64,000 bases of DNA, from the NCBI RefSeq assembly GCF_050003625.1, contig NC_134397.1, forward strand, positions 269,384,070-269,448,069, in the 5' to 3' direction. Below are positions 45,808 to 56,470 of this stretch, one piece after another. The position numbers and the translations under genes were made by a program. The notes beneath the pieces are model-generated. The model searched no databases, was not told the origin of the DNA, and was given only the letters and a program-made list of their open reading frames with translations. Every line of letters begins with the position of its first letter. Position 1 is the stretch's first letter. Origin of the DNA: Haematobia irritans. Taxonomy: Eukaryota > Arthropoda > Insecta > Diptera > Muscidae.

Positions 45808-46285
45808 TATAATCTCCTGAAACTTCAATACACTTAGTCCAACGCTTTTCTAGCAATTCTATCCCTTGATTAAAATAGTTTTCCTCAAGGTCTTCAAAAT
45901 AGTGGCTTACAACTGTAATTGCATCTTCATTTGAGGTAAAACGCTTGCCAGCAAGGAATTTTTTTAGATTTGGGAACAAGTAAAACACTGGGAGCTAAAT
46001 CAGGATAATAAGGTGGGTGGTCAAGCAACTCGTACTTCAATTCGTTAATTTTAGCCATTGTTAAAACACTCTTGTGCGCTGGTGAGTTGTCTTGATTTTT
46101 TTGTGTTGTAAGTCAGAACGTTTTTCTCGAATTTGTACATTTAATTGATCCAAAAGGTTGCAATAGTACTCTGAATTTATTGTTTTACCCTTTTGAAGAT
46201 AGTCAATCAATAAAATACCTTTGAACTCCCAAAAAACCGTTGCCATAACCTTACCAGCCGATTGAATTGTTTTTATCTTCTTTGG

Positions 46286-47295
46286 GGGGGGCAGTTCGGA
46301 AACTTCTTAACCTAGCACGAAAAGCGCGCTATAAACAGAAAAAAGTTAAGTGTTTTGGAAACTTCCGTCTTTGTTATGAACACATGCTAAATTTTGTTTC
46401 GATCTGGCAACTCCTTCATATAGAAACAAGTATTCAAAAAAGACACATCCGCAATCTTTTTACAATGGAAAAATTAGAAATGCGTGCTGTCATTAAATAT
46501 TTACATAAAAAAGGTTTATCGGAACAAGAAATTCATAATGGTATGGTGAATGTGTTAGGTGAAAGTGCTCCATCATATGCAACAGTAAAAAATTGGGTTG
46601 TTGAATTTAAACGTGGTCGTACAAGCATTGAAGATGAACCACGTAGTGGACGTCCAAAAACAGCAACAACAACAGAAATTGTAGCCAAAGTGCATGATAT
46701 GGTATTAAATGATCGACGAATATCATGGGCATCTCAAATGATCAAGTTAATTTTGCATGATGAACTACAGATGAAAAAGCTTTCTGCAAGACGGCTGCCG
46801 CATTTGTGAGCAGTCCATCAAAAACTCAAGCTTGTTTGGATCGTTTTAAGCGAAATAAAATGGATTTTAAGCGTCGTTTCATAACTGTTGATGAGACATG
46901 GATCCACCACTATACTCCAGAGACAAAAGAACAATCCAAACAATGGACTGAAGCTGGAGGAAGTGGCCCAAAGAAGGCAAAAACAATTCAATCGGCTGGT
47001 AAGGTTAGTGCAAAGAACAATCCAAACGATGGACTGAAGAACCCCAAAGAAGGCAAAAACAATTCAATCAGCTCGTAAGGTTATGGCAAATGAAGATGCA
47101 ATTACAGTTGTAAACCACTATTTTGAAGACCTTGAGGAAAACTATTTTAATCTATCCCTTGACTAATTGCTAGAAAAGCGTTGGACTAAGTGTATTGAAG
47201 TTTCAGGAGATTATATTGAAAAATAAAAATATTTTTGAAAGACTAACTATTCTCTTTGAATTTATAGGCTAAGAAGTTTTCGAACCGCCCTCATA
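46286..47295 (+). mobile_element. Mariner of a second lineage, rearranged plus-strand copy
   Basis: Left end at the internal junction, right end 'gttttcgaaccgccctcata'. The 3' coding part is rearranged: a roughly 100-bp stretch around 'aacaatccaaac...ggctggtaaggtt' is repeated, then sequence jumps to near the C-terminus ('gaagatgcaattacagttg'). Confidence 0.85.
46465..47226 (+). pseudogene. Mariner transposase (second lineage), frameshifted with internal duplication and deletion
   Basis: Starts MEKLEMRAVIKYLHKKGLSE; the HTH part (SYATVKNWVVEFKRGRTSIE) and DEPRSGRPKTATTTEI are in one frame to about 46800, where a frameshift follows SARRLPHL. The next frame gives FITVDETWIHHYTPETKEQS with the first catalytic Asp. 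The second Asp motif (HQDNAP) and the third are deleted; the last codons resume as LLEKRW and end at TAA 47224. The protein resembles non-irritans mariners with the WVVEFKRGR and DEPRSGRP signatures; subfamily not decided. Not functional. Confidence 0.85.
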
Positions 47296-48560
47296 TAGTT
47301 CCATCACAGAGACTTTCGGTCCTACAGTTCGCTCGTGGATTAGATAGTAGAGTAATTTGCATAGTAGTCATCAGTAATACTAAAACAAAACGATGCTGTT
47401 ACCGACCCCCGAATGACTATCGCACTATTGCCGATACCGAAGCTGATACCACACAGCTCCTACAACAATCAATTGTAACATAGCAACACTAGCAATCATC
47501 TGAAAACCGAACTTCTCATCAAATACCAATCATCAAGCAACCGATGAATCGAGAATCGAAACTCAATTCCTTCTTCATCTCAGCGAAGATACCAGTTCCC
47601 GGGTTTGGGTCCACCACTGAAATCTTCGGATCCACAGTTCCATAATTGAGATCTTCAGGCCTATAATTCCCCACTGAGACTTTTAGGCCTAATTGTAGGG
47701 TAGTTTGCAAGCTAGTCGTCAGTAATACTAGGTTAAGTTAAGTTTGGTTAGGTGGCAGCCCGATGTATCAGGCTCACTTAGACTATTCAGCCCATTGTGA
47801 TACCATATTGGTGAACTTTTCTCTTATCACTGAGAGCTTCCATGTTAAGCTCAATGACAAGGGACCTCCTTTTTATAGTCCGAACGGCGTTCCACATTGC
47901 AGTGAAACCACTTGAAACCCTCAGAAATGTCACCAGCATTACTGAGGTGGGATAATCCACCGCTGAAAAACTTTTTGGTGTACGGTCGAAGCAGGAATCG
48001 AACCCACGACCTTGTGTATGCAAGGCGGGCATGCTAACCATTGCACCACGGTGGCTCCTCAGTAATACTAAATCCTAACGCAACCGATTGAGGAAAGGAA
48101 TGACTATGACACAGCTACTGATACCGAATGTAATACCACACCGCGTCTACAATAATCAACTGCAGCCATCGTTAGGAATCGTCTGCAACCGACGAATCGA
48201 AGTTTTTATAACTTCCGAACTGAATTATTCCTTCATCTCAGCGAAGATACCAGTTCTCGATTATCTATAAAGACTAAAGACTTTCGAGCCTATAGTAGAT
48301 TAGATAGAATAATTTTCATGGTAGTCGTACTAAAACCGAACCTAGTCGATCTTCGAACCGAAGCTGTTACCGATCCCAGAATGGCTATCGCACCACTGCC
48401 GATACCGAATCTGATACCACACCGATTTTATAATAACAAACTTTAGCAACACTAACAATCACCTCTCATCACATACCTATCATCAAGTAACCGACCGATT
48501 ATCTAGGAACCGAATTCCTCCTTCAGATTGGCGAAGATACCAGTTCGCGACTGTCTACAT
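47296..48560. repeat. Cluster of about 300-bp diverged repeats
   Basis: Three units, each ending in 'gcgaagataccagttc' (47582, 48240, 48531) and sharing 'cagtaatacta', 'gccgataccgaa', 'ctgataccacac' and 'atcatcaag' in the same order. After removing the SINE at 47731-48058 and its 12-bp duplication, the spacing is about 318 and 291 bp. GC content is higher than the surroundings. No open frame spans the units. Confidence 0.7.
47731..48058 (-). mobile_element. tRNA-derived SINE, full-length minus-strand copy
   Basis: The head (complement of 'gccaccgtggtgcaatggtt') is at 48033-48055; the tail at 47731-47755 reads, complemented, 'cacctaaccaaacttaactt'. Perfect 12-bp target duplication tcagtaatacta at 47719-47730 and 48059-48070. 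Confidence 0.92.
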
Positions 48561-49910
48561 ATCGATGACGTCCCGGATGATTGATCCCATCAGATTCTGA
48601 TCATATTAAAGAGGTTGCCATATATCAGAAAAATATATTATAAAAATAATTTCGACCAATAAAACGTAATTAATATATATTTTGCTCGAGAGAGATATAA
48701 ACACCAGTGTTCTTATTCTGAAAGATTTAGTGGGTTCTTGAAGTGATCTTGGAGGTGACTGAACTTACCTCAGCCGAAATTCGACTTTTTCATGTTTTGA
48801 AAAAAGTTAAAAGTTGACTTTTCAAAATATTAAAAAATTTGAAAAATAGTCGAACAAGCTGAACTAAAAATACCCAATACCAAATTATTGAGTAAATTCA
48901 ATGTTGATTTGAGGGAAAAAATGGTTCCACTATGTGAAGAAAAAATCTTTCTCTCTTACGCAATGACCTACTAAACAAAAAACCTTAAATTTATTTGTAT
49001 AAAACGTATCAAATTATCCTTGGCTAAGTTGAAACCTTAAATTATTGCAAGCTTTTTTATTTGCATTTTTTTGTTTTTTGCTCGTATCCCTAGGCTCGTT
49101 GGCAAAACAGTGTACATAATAAACAATATGAATATTAGTTTAATTCATTATACACTTGCACGGAAATCGCGTTTTTGTGGCTATAATCCAGATTGCATGG
49201 TCGCATACGCATATGGTGCGTCCATCATTGTTGGCATTGTGCAAATGTTCACATAGCCTTGTTGCTGCGACCCAATAATTATAAATTATTGTTCTTGTTG
49301 TTGCTTTGTGGTACAGAATGCATGTCCTTTTTGGAATGCAATATAAAATTACCTAAGAGTGACCTACAATTATAATTATGGCCAACAACCTTTATTGGGT
49401 TGCATATGTGACGAGAGAGAGCGATATAATCTAGGCAATCTGTGGTTAAAAATTGCAATTTGCATAGATTTCTCCATTACGATTACAAAAATCAGCGAAT
49501 GACCATGGTACTCTCTCTCTCTCTCAAACACACACGATAGGCATCAATAATGGTTATAAAAATGAGGTTGGGCCTATTGCGAAGAGAAGAAGGAGGAGGA
49601 CTGCATATTGGCTTGAAATCTGTCCATTCCAATATGGTCCGATATGGTCTCTTAAAAAGACCTAGATTGCGTGCTAATCGATTTTTAAATACATACTAGA
49701 TAATATACACGGGGAAATTTTTTAGAGATTAGTTTCAAAAACCATTACCAAACTGACTGAACAAAATATTTTCATGGTGTCAAAGATTTCATGTCCTTAA
49801 AATGAAAGAACGTTTTGTTTGACTAAGGTCAACTTGACTTTAATAATTTTGAAAAATTCTTAAAAATAAATGAAATCGATTTTTAAAGTGACTACAAAGC
49901 AAAACGAATA
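48561..49910. other. Gene-free stretch
   Basis: Contains AAAAGTTGACTTTT-type palindromes at 48785-48860 and a CT/CA microsatellite at 49511-49535. The edge near 49709 ('tacacggggaaattttttag') resembles a TA-family 2 end. No exon recognised. Confidence 0.45.
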
Positions 49911-50134
49911 CACCTAGACCTCGCTTTGCGTCGCAGATACGTTCCAAAAAAAAAAACACGAGGCAAACTGAAACGACGCAAAGTGAATTATGAGGCAAAC
50001 CATGCAAAAATTGTAGACAGATAACAAAGCAACTTCGAAAATCTAACGTCGCAAAAAGAAAACTAGTACTAATTCAGCAGCGACGCAACTTCGAAACAAC
50101 GCAAACCGAAACGACGCGAAGCGAGGTCTAGGTG
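49911..50134. mobile_element. MITE with 24-bp inverted repeats (cacctagacctcgctt)
   Basis: 224 bp between TA dinucleotides (49909-49910, 50135-50136). Left end CACCTAGACCTCGCTTTGCG, right end complement CACCTAGACCTCGCTTCGCG. The interior repeats CGACGCAA/TTGCGTCG words. Non-coding. Confidence 0.85.
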
Positions 50135-50136
50135 TA

Positions 50137-50894
50137 TGTGTAGCATAGGAAGAACAAAGCTGAACAAACGAATAAATTAAAATTTTCTACAATCCTAGAA
50201 TAAAGTACGCAAAACTTATATTTAAAAGCCAAATTTTTCTTCAAAGTATCCTTATTTCAATTCTCCGCTTCTTTGGCTCAGAATCAACACCAAAATAATT
50301 AGTGTAAAGACAAAATCTTTTGCTTTTTTTCAGTGAAGGATGGGCCATTGATTTAGTTTTTGTTTCCTTCGATTCTAAAGAAATCCAAAATTTTTCTATT
50401 CACCACACCACATTTCCCTTCAGTGTATATAAGTTCCACAAAAAAAAATACGATGCGTGTTACCTGCATGTGGTTGCTAACCAATTGCAATGCCAAGTGG
50501 TCACCTTTTGTCCATTTATATGTCGAAACCCAAACGACGGACGGACAGCCTTTCAACGATAATTCATAGCAAGCGAATGAATATACAACAACAATCGTTC
50601 GCATTGATTAATGGCTAACCACGCAAAAATGCTTAAGTCGCTTTACTAACACAATTTTTATTGGTTTCGTCGAATGGCGACTGTCATAGTATTGGCTTGC
50701 AGAGATGGCACCATTCCCTGCGAACATTTTCTATCGAAAGTAGTTGCGCCCTGGAAGATAAAACTCTCATAGGCGATATCATTTTCTTATCGAGTTAGTG
50801 TCCACGTTCGGGAACAAATGTCCCACTACACGATAATGTTCTCGGGGAATCGAACCAGTGACTGAAAGTAGTCATAAAAGCGATAGTTTTTTTT
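50137..50894. other. Gene-free stretch
   Basis: Overlapping open frames on both strands at 50320-50604 lack family resemblance or splice context. 'ggggaatcgaaccagtgac' near 50834 looks like a reversed tRNA T-arm fragment. Confidence 0.4.
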
Positions 50895-52879
50895 TATACC
50901 CACCACCATAGGATGGGGGGTATATTAACTTTGTCATTCCGTTTGTAACACATCGAAATATTGCTCTAAGACCCCATAAAGTATATATATTCTGGGTCGT
51001 GGTGAAATTCTGAGTCGATCTGAGCATGTCCGTCCGTCCGTCCGTCCGTCCGTCCGTCCGTCCGTCCGTCCGTCTGTTGAAATCACGCTAACTTCCGAAC
51101 GAAACAAGCTATCGACTTGAAACTTGGCACAAGTAGTTGTTATTGCTGTAGGTCGGATGGTATTGCAAATGGGCCATATCGGTCCACTTTTACGTATAGC
51201 CCCCATATAAACGGACCCCAAAATTTGGCTTGCGAGGCCTCTAAGAGAAGCAAATTTCGTCCGATCCGGCTGAATTTTGGTACATGGTGTTAGTATATGG
51301 TCTCTAACAACCATGCAAAAATTGGTCCACATCGGTCCATAATTATATATAGCCCCCATATAAACCGATCCCCCGATTTGGTTTGCGAGGCCCCTAAGAG
51401 AAGCAAATTTCATCCGATCCGGCTGAAATTTGGTACATGGTGTCAGTGTATGGTCTCTAACAACCATGCAAAAATTGGTCCACATCGGTCCAAAATTATA
51501 TATAGCCCCCATATAAACCGATCCCCCGATTTGGCTTGCGAGCCCTCTAAGAGAAGCAAATTTCATCCGATCCGGCTGAAATTTGGTACATGGTGTTAGT
51601 ATATGGTCTCTAACAACCATGCAAAAATTGGTCCACATCGGTCCATAATTATATATAGCCCCCATATAAACCGATCCCCCGATTTGGCTTGCGAGGCCCC
51701 TAAGAGAAGGAAATTTCATCCGATCCGACTGAAATTTGGTACGTGGTGTCAGTATATGGTCTCTAAAAACCATGCAGAAATTGGTTCACATCGGTCCATA
51801 ATTATATATAGCCCCCATATAAACCGATCCCCCGATTTGGCTTGCGAGGCCTCTAAGAGAAGCAAATTTCATCCGATCCGGCTGAAATTTGGTACATGGT
51901 GTTAGTATATGGTCTCTAACAACCGTGCAAAAATTGGTCGACATCGGTCCATAATTATATATAGCCCCCATATAAACCGATCCCCCGATTTGGCTTGCGA
52001 GGCCGCTAAGAGAAGCAAATTTCATCCGATCCGGCTGAAATTTTGTACGTGATGTTAGTATATGGTCTATAGCAACCATGCAAAAATTGGTCCACATCGG
52101 TTCATAATTATATATAGCCCCCATATAAACCGATCACCAGATTTGACCTCCGGAACCTCTTGGAAGACCAAAATTCATCTGATTCAGTTGAAATTTGGTA
52201 TGTGGTGTTAATGTATGGCCTCAAACTCCCATGCAAAAATTGGTCGATATCGGTCCATAATTATATATAGGCCCCATATAAACCGATCCCCAGATTTGAC
52301 CTCCAGAGCCCCTTGGAAGAGCAAAATTCTTGCCATTCGGTTGAAATTTGGTACGTGATGTTAGTATGTGGTATCCAACAACCATGCAGGAATTGGTTCC
52401 TATCAGTCCATAATTATATATAGCTCCCATATAAACCGATCTCCAGATTTGACCTCCGGTGCCTTTTGGATAAGCAAAATTCATCCGATCTGCTTGAAAT
52501 TTGGTACATATCAGTCCATAATCGTACATAGCCCCATATAAACCGATCCCGAGATTTGGTTTTGGAACCTCTTGGAGGAGTTGAAATTTGGTATATTGTG
52601 CTAGTATATGGTCGTTAACAACCATGTAGCATATCGGTCTATAGTTATATATGGCCCTCAGATAAATCGATCTCCAATCACACAAAAATTGGTCCATATC
52701 AAGTTCATAATTGTATATAGCCCCCATATAAGCGACCCCCATATTTCAATTCTGGCTTTTTGTCTAATATATACCATGTATGGACTAAATCACAGTCTTT
52801 CGTAGAAGTTTCTACGCAATCCATGGTGGTGGGTACATAAGATTCGGCCTGGCCGAACTTGCGGCCGTATGTACTTGTT
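50895..52879 (-). mobile_element. 153-bp-module element, family B, complete minus-strand copy without a 29-bp array
   Basis: Right hairpin at 50895-50925, GACG microsatellite at 51029-51072, then modules at 51197, 51350, 51503, 51656, 51809, 51962, 52115, 52268 and 52421: eight consecutive intervals of exactly 153 bp. A shortened module follows, then the leader and left terminus (TACCCACCACCATGG and TTCGGCC-hairpin, complemented) ending at 52879. Because 153 is a multiple of three and no indels occur, frames of 279 and 112 codons stay open on the minus strand (SVYMGAIYNYGPMWTNFC per module), and frames are also open on the plus strand. No known protein domain. Confidence 0.9.
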
Positions 52880-53804
52880 TTTTAATAAAAATGATGATCG
52901 GACCGAGCGTTGAACTCGGAACATTTCGTTTTCAAGTCAGAGGCTTTCCCTCTGTGCCATCCACGCTCGTTGGTTGATAGTGGCTTTTTACACACATGCA
53001 CTCTCAGAGAGGTGCTATTGAAAAATTAGCTATGTCGATGTATGGAATATATATTTAGATTTTTGATCGCTGTTAGAGTCGAATTTGTTTCGAAACGGAA
53101 ACACCCCACGCGATAATTGTTTTACTGTTGTTGTGGTTGAGATATTACTACCAGAAAACTTCCTGGTGATTCGAAGTAGTGACATTTGTGCGAAAGACGA
53201 TAAAACAAACACCAAATTGCTTGCAGGGTTCACAGAGAGTGTGAGTGGGAGAGAGGATTTAATTTGTCTGCTATTAAATGAAACCCCCCACATTCAATCA
53301 TGTGCTAATACGAATAAAAAGCACTCACACAAACACACGCATTCAGTTGTACTTGCAATTCGATTTCAATTGAATTGAGAATAACGAGGACTAATGGGTC
53401 AGTAAGCGGAATAGTAAAGAGGATCTACTGTACATATAACAGTACCCAGCAAAAAAAAAGCGTCGCCAAAAAAATAATGAAAATGTTCCTTTTGAATACG
53501 GAAGTGGTGCAAAATTGGCACAGAAGCGATGAATTTAACATGGGCTTATCATAGAACGGCTTGCCACTATGTCAACGTCTCATTGCAATGAATTTGCATC
53601 ACTACTTAAGGAGTAATCCGAATTCGATGTTTTGGATGTGAATTAAAAAATTGTGTGATATTTTGGGAAATACATAATATTTATATGTGCGTGATGAAAA
53701 ATTGTAAGTTTAACTACGTGTAATTATTAAATTTAGAGATATAGAGCTTTCATTTGATACCAAAAAATGTAGAGCTGGAATTGCAAAGTAGAGTGTGTCA
53801 CCTA
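52880..53804. other. Gene-free stretch with a tRNA-like patch
   Basis: 52895-52960, read on the minus strand, resembles a tRNA ('ggcacagagggaaagcctct' and 'cgagttcaacgctcgg'), possibly another SINE head. The plus-strand open frame at 53085-53378 has no supporting signals. Confidence 0.4.
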
Positions 53805-54218
53805 CCCAGAAAAACTCTTATCTCAAATTAAATAAATTGTTAATGTACCTTTTATATGCGACAACAAAATATATATCTTTATTTGACAACCCTCAGTTGT
53901 GTTAACCCAAGGGGCCACAGTAATGTAAAGGGGAGCTTAGGTTGGGTGAATCTCACCCGATTTGGACAAAATTTGTTAGTAATTATTAAAGCTAAGTTGA
54001 CCTTAATCAAACGATTTTTTTTTTCATATTAAAATATCATTTTAAAGTCAAATCACTTAACTATAACTACAAAATGACTTGCCTTAAAAGTTTATCGACT
54101 TTTGGACAAGGAAACAAGCCTTATATCAGAGGAATGTGTCTTCTATGCTTAGAAAAATTTCACGTTCGTGTTTTAAGGACATGAAATATTTGACCTCACT
54201 ATAAAAGTTTTTTCCGTG
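53805..54218. mobile_element. TA-flanked element, TA-family 2, short copy
   Basis: Ends 'cccagaaaaactcttatc' and, complemented, 'cacggaaaaaacttttatag', next to TA at 53803-53804 and 54219-54220. Contains 'gttttaaggacatgaaat', whose complement also occurs at 49783 and near 40790. Non-coding. Confidence 0.6.
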
Positions 54219-54260
54219 TAATATCAGTACGTGGGTATCTGTGTTGCTTAGGTAAGGCAG

Positions 54261-54488
54261 GGAGCCACCGTGGTGCAATGGTTAGCATGCCCGCCTTGCA
54301 TACACAAGGTCGTGAGTTCGATTCCTGTTTCGACCGAACACCAAAAAGTTTTTCAGCGCTGGATTATGCTGGTGACATTTCTGAGGGTTTCAAAGCTTCT
54401 CTAAGTGGTTTCACTGCAATCACAATGGACTGAATAGTCTAAGTGAGCCTGAAACATCGGGATGCCACCTAAGATAACCTAACCTAAC
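54261..54488 (+). mobile_element. tRNA-derived SINE with internal deletions
   Basis: Complete head with A and B boxes; two internal deletions (after 'cagcgctggattat' and after 'ggtttcactgcaat'); tail 'ataacctaacctaac'. Target duplication of 14 bp with one mismatch: cttaggtaaggcag (54247-54260) and cttaggtaagacag (54489-54502). Confidence 0.9.
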
Positions 54489-54502
54489 CTTAGGTAAGAC
54501 AG

Positions 54503-54889
54503 AGTATTGGAAATAGGCCCCAAACCATATATTATGGCTCAATTATGTATTGAATATCATAAAAAAGCTTAACTATGCGTCTTAGAGCGAAAAGAAGGCT
54601 AATCTGTGATTATTCCCAAAAACTACAAAATTCCATCAAAATCCCCCCAAAAAAAATGAAAAAGAATTTTTTATATGAAAACTTTCTTTTGCTCATATCT
54701 TCCATGTAAATTTTTAAAAATTTTCATATTTTATATGAGAATTTTGTGTTGCTCAAAATTGTTGAATAATTCGTGAGCTGAAAACCTTTAAATTCCATGC
54801 ACATTTTTTTGCTAAATTCTATTTATTTTCAATTTATTTTCTACAACAAAATTCTATGTAATTCCTGAAAAAAAAAAAAATTAAAATAA
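54503..54889. other. Gene-free stretch
   Basis: AT-rich, low complexity; nothing recognised. Confidence 0.45.
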
Positions 54890-56470
54890 GGTGAGGTGGG
54901 TCCCTAGTGGGTCCACGGCTGACCTTTATTCGTTGAAAGTTGGTCACCTCTGGGGTATGAAATTTTGTTTTCGCTGTCAACTCCATAATTTTGAACGATT
55001 TTTTCTTTGCTGGATAGAACATGTAAAGCTCTACAAAAAAGTTCACGTGCGTGTGCAATTATCTTTTACTGTTCGTAAGATATGGGCCCCACAATTAATT
55101 TTTTCCCAAAAGTTTTACAAAGTGGGGTCAGTATTTTGAACCTAGAAGTTCCGTTTTTGAGTGGAATTGTAATTTTTTTTTCTTAACTGCATTCCCTACA
55201 AAATTCTATGAATTCTGGAAGAAAAAAAGTGTTCCCATGTGCTTTAGATTAAAAGTTGTAAAATCCATATCAAATACCGGTGTTGCTGCAGAAGCCAGAG
55301 TTTTGCCAAGATTTGCTGAACATTTCGCATTAGTCTAATTAGTAGTACAGTGTGCAAAATTTAGTAGTACAGTGTGCAAATTTGCAGAAATGCATTATTT
55401 TACCCGAGTTAGTGACGTTTAGTGCAAGTTTTTCGCGCATTTGGCTAAGTACGGATCTAAATATAATACATCGTTGGAAAAGTAGTTGAGAGAGCTTTAT
55501 TTCTATGTGATTGAAAAGAAAAAAAAATTCGAAACTTTGAAGTTTTTGGGCACGGAACATTTTTTTTTTTCAAAAATTCAGATTTTTTGGGAATTAAAAA
55601 TATGGATTGAAACCTTAATAACTTTTGAACTAATCGTGATATCATTTTAATTTTATTGATATTTGCAGGGAAAATCGTTTTAAGAAATATTGCTGAATAC
55701 ACCATTCCCAAAATTGGTATCAAAAATCCCCAAAATCCCCAATGTGGGGTCATATATTAAAAATCTTTATTTCTTTGTAATGTGCATATTTCTCTGCTGT
55801 TTACTGGTAGGATGTTGAAACCTTGTACAGTTAGTTATTGGACACATTGGGCTTTTTGGAAAATAGATTGGCTTAGCAATCGGTGCTTTGCCAAATGAGA
55901 ATTTTTTAAAACAATTTTTTTTTCTTTTTAAAAAGTTGCCGATTTTGGGAGGAGAATAATTCATGTACTACTTGACCACAATGGCCGATAAAAGCTTACA
56001 ACGTATCCCTATTTGGTGTTCTATAAGAAACAAGTAGAAACAAATTGGGAGAAATTTATAAAGAAAATGTTGCGACAGAAAGGATGTACGTGCTTTTTCC
56101 AAAAAAAAAAAAAAATGGTTAAAATTCGATATTTTTGAAATTCTAATTTGAAGACTTTACAAATTGTAATCTAAAGCATATGTGTACACATTTTTTTCTT
56201 TTAGAATTCGTAGAATTTTGTAGGAAATTCAGTTCAGAAGAAAAATTACGAATCCACTAAAGACGGAACTTCTAGTTTCAAATTACTGACCCCACTTTAT
56301 CAAAATTTTGCAGAAAAAAAATGTGGGGCCCATATCTTGCGAACGGTAAAAGATAATTACACACGTAAGCAAAATTTTTGTAAAGCTTTACAAGTTCTAC
56401 CCTGCATCGAAAATCATCGAAATCGGTTCAAAATTTCAACGCCTACTGGACCCACTAGGGACCCATGAAT
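54890..56470. repeat. Fold-back structure with long inverted arms
   Basis: The arm at 54890-55270 is matched in reverse complement by 56150-56470. Shared in order: 'gggtccctagtgggtcca', 'tgtaaagct', 'aattatcttttac', 'aagatatgggccccaca', 'agtggggtcagta', 'agaagttccgt', 'cctacaaaattcta' and 'gctttagatta'. The arms differ by scattered substitutions and small indels. The spacer of about 0.9 kb is AT-rich and non-coding. Could be a fold-back transposon or a source of hairpin RNA. Confidence 0.8.

Larger units (their letters stand above)
44779..46284 (-). pseudogene. Mariner transposase 3' half (second lineage), split by a Himar1-type element
   Basis: Minus-strand codons give MATVFWEFKGILLIDYLQKG, then, after a frame break near 46075, the remnants of the PPYSPDLAPS region, and finally LKKFLAGKRFTSNEDAIT and LLEKRWTKCIEVSGDY. 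The 5' half, including the HTH and first catalytic Asp, is absent; homology to the plus-strand copy begins at 'cccaaagaag' (46284). The Himar1-type insertion falls at a TA in the last codons, and the final EK-stop is found on the far side at 44779-44787. Dead by truncation, frameshift and insertion. Confidence 0.8.
44710..47295. mobile_element. Composite of two opposed mariner fragments bounded by matching inverted ends
   Basis: The outer ends are 'tacgagggcggttcgtaaac' (left) and, complemented, 'tatgagggcggttcgaaaac' (right), each next to TA (44708-44709, 47296-47297). The left part (44710-46284, minus strand) is the 3' half of a mariner; the right part (46286-47295, plus strand) is a nearly full-length but rearranged copy of the same lineage, whose own left end ('gcagttcggaaacttcttaa') sits at the internal junction next to an eight-G run. 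The left half is interrupted by a Himar1-type copy (44792-45807). Confidence 0.8.
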
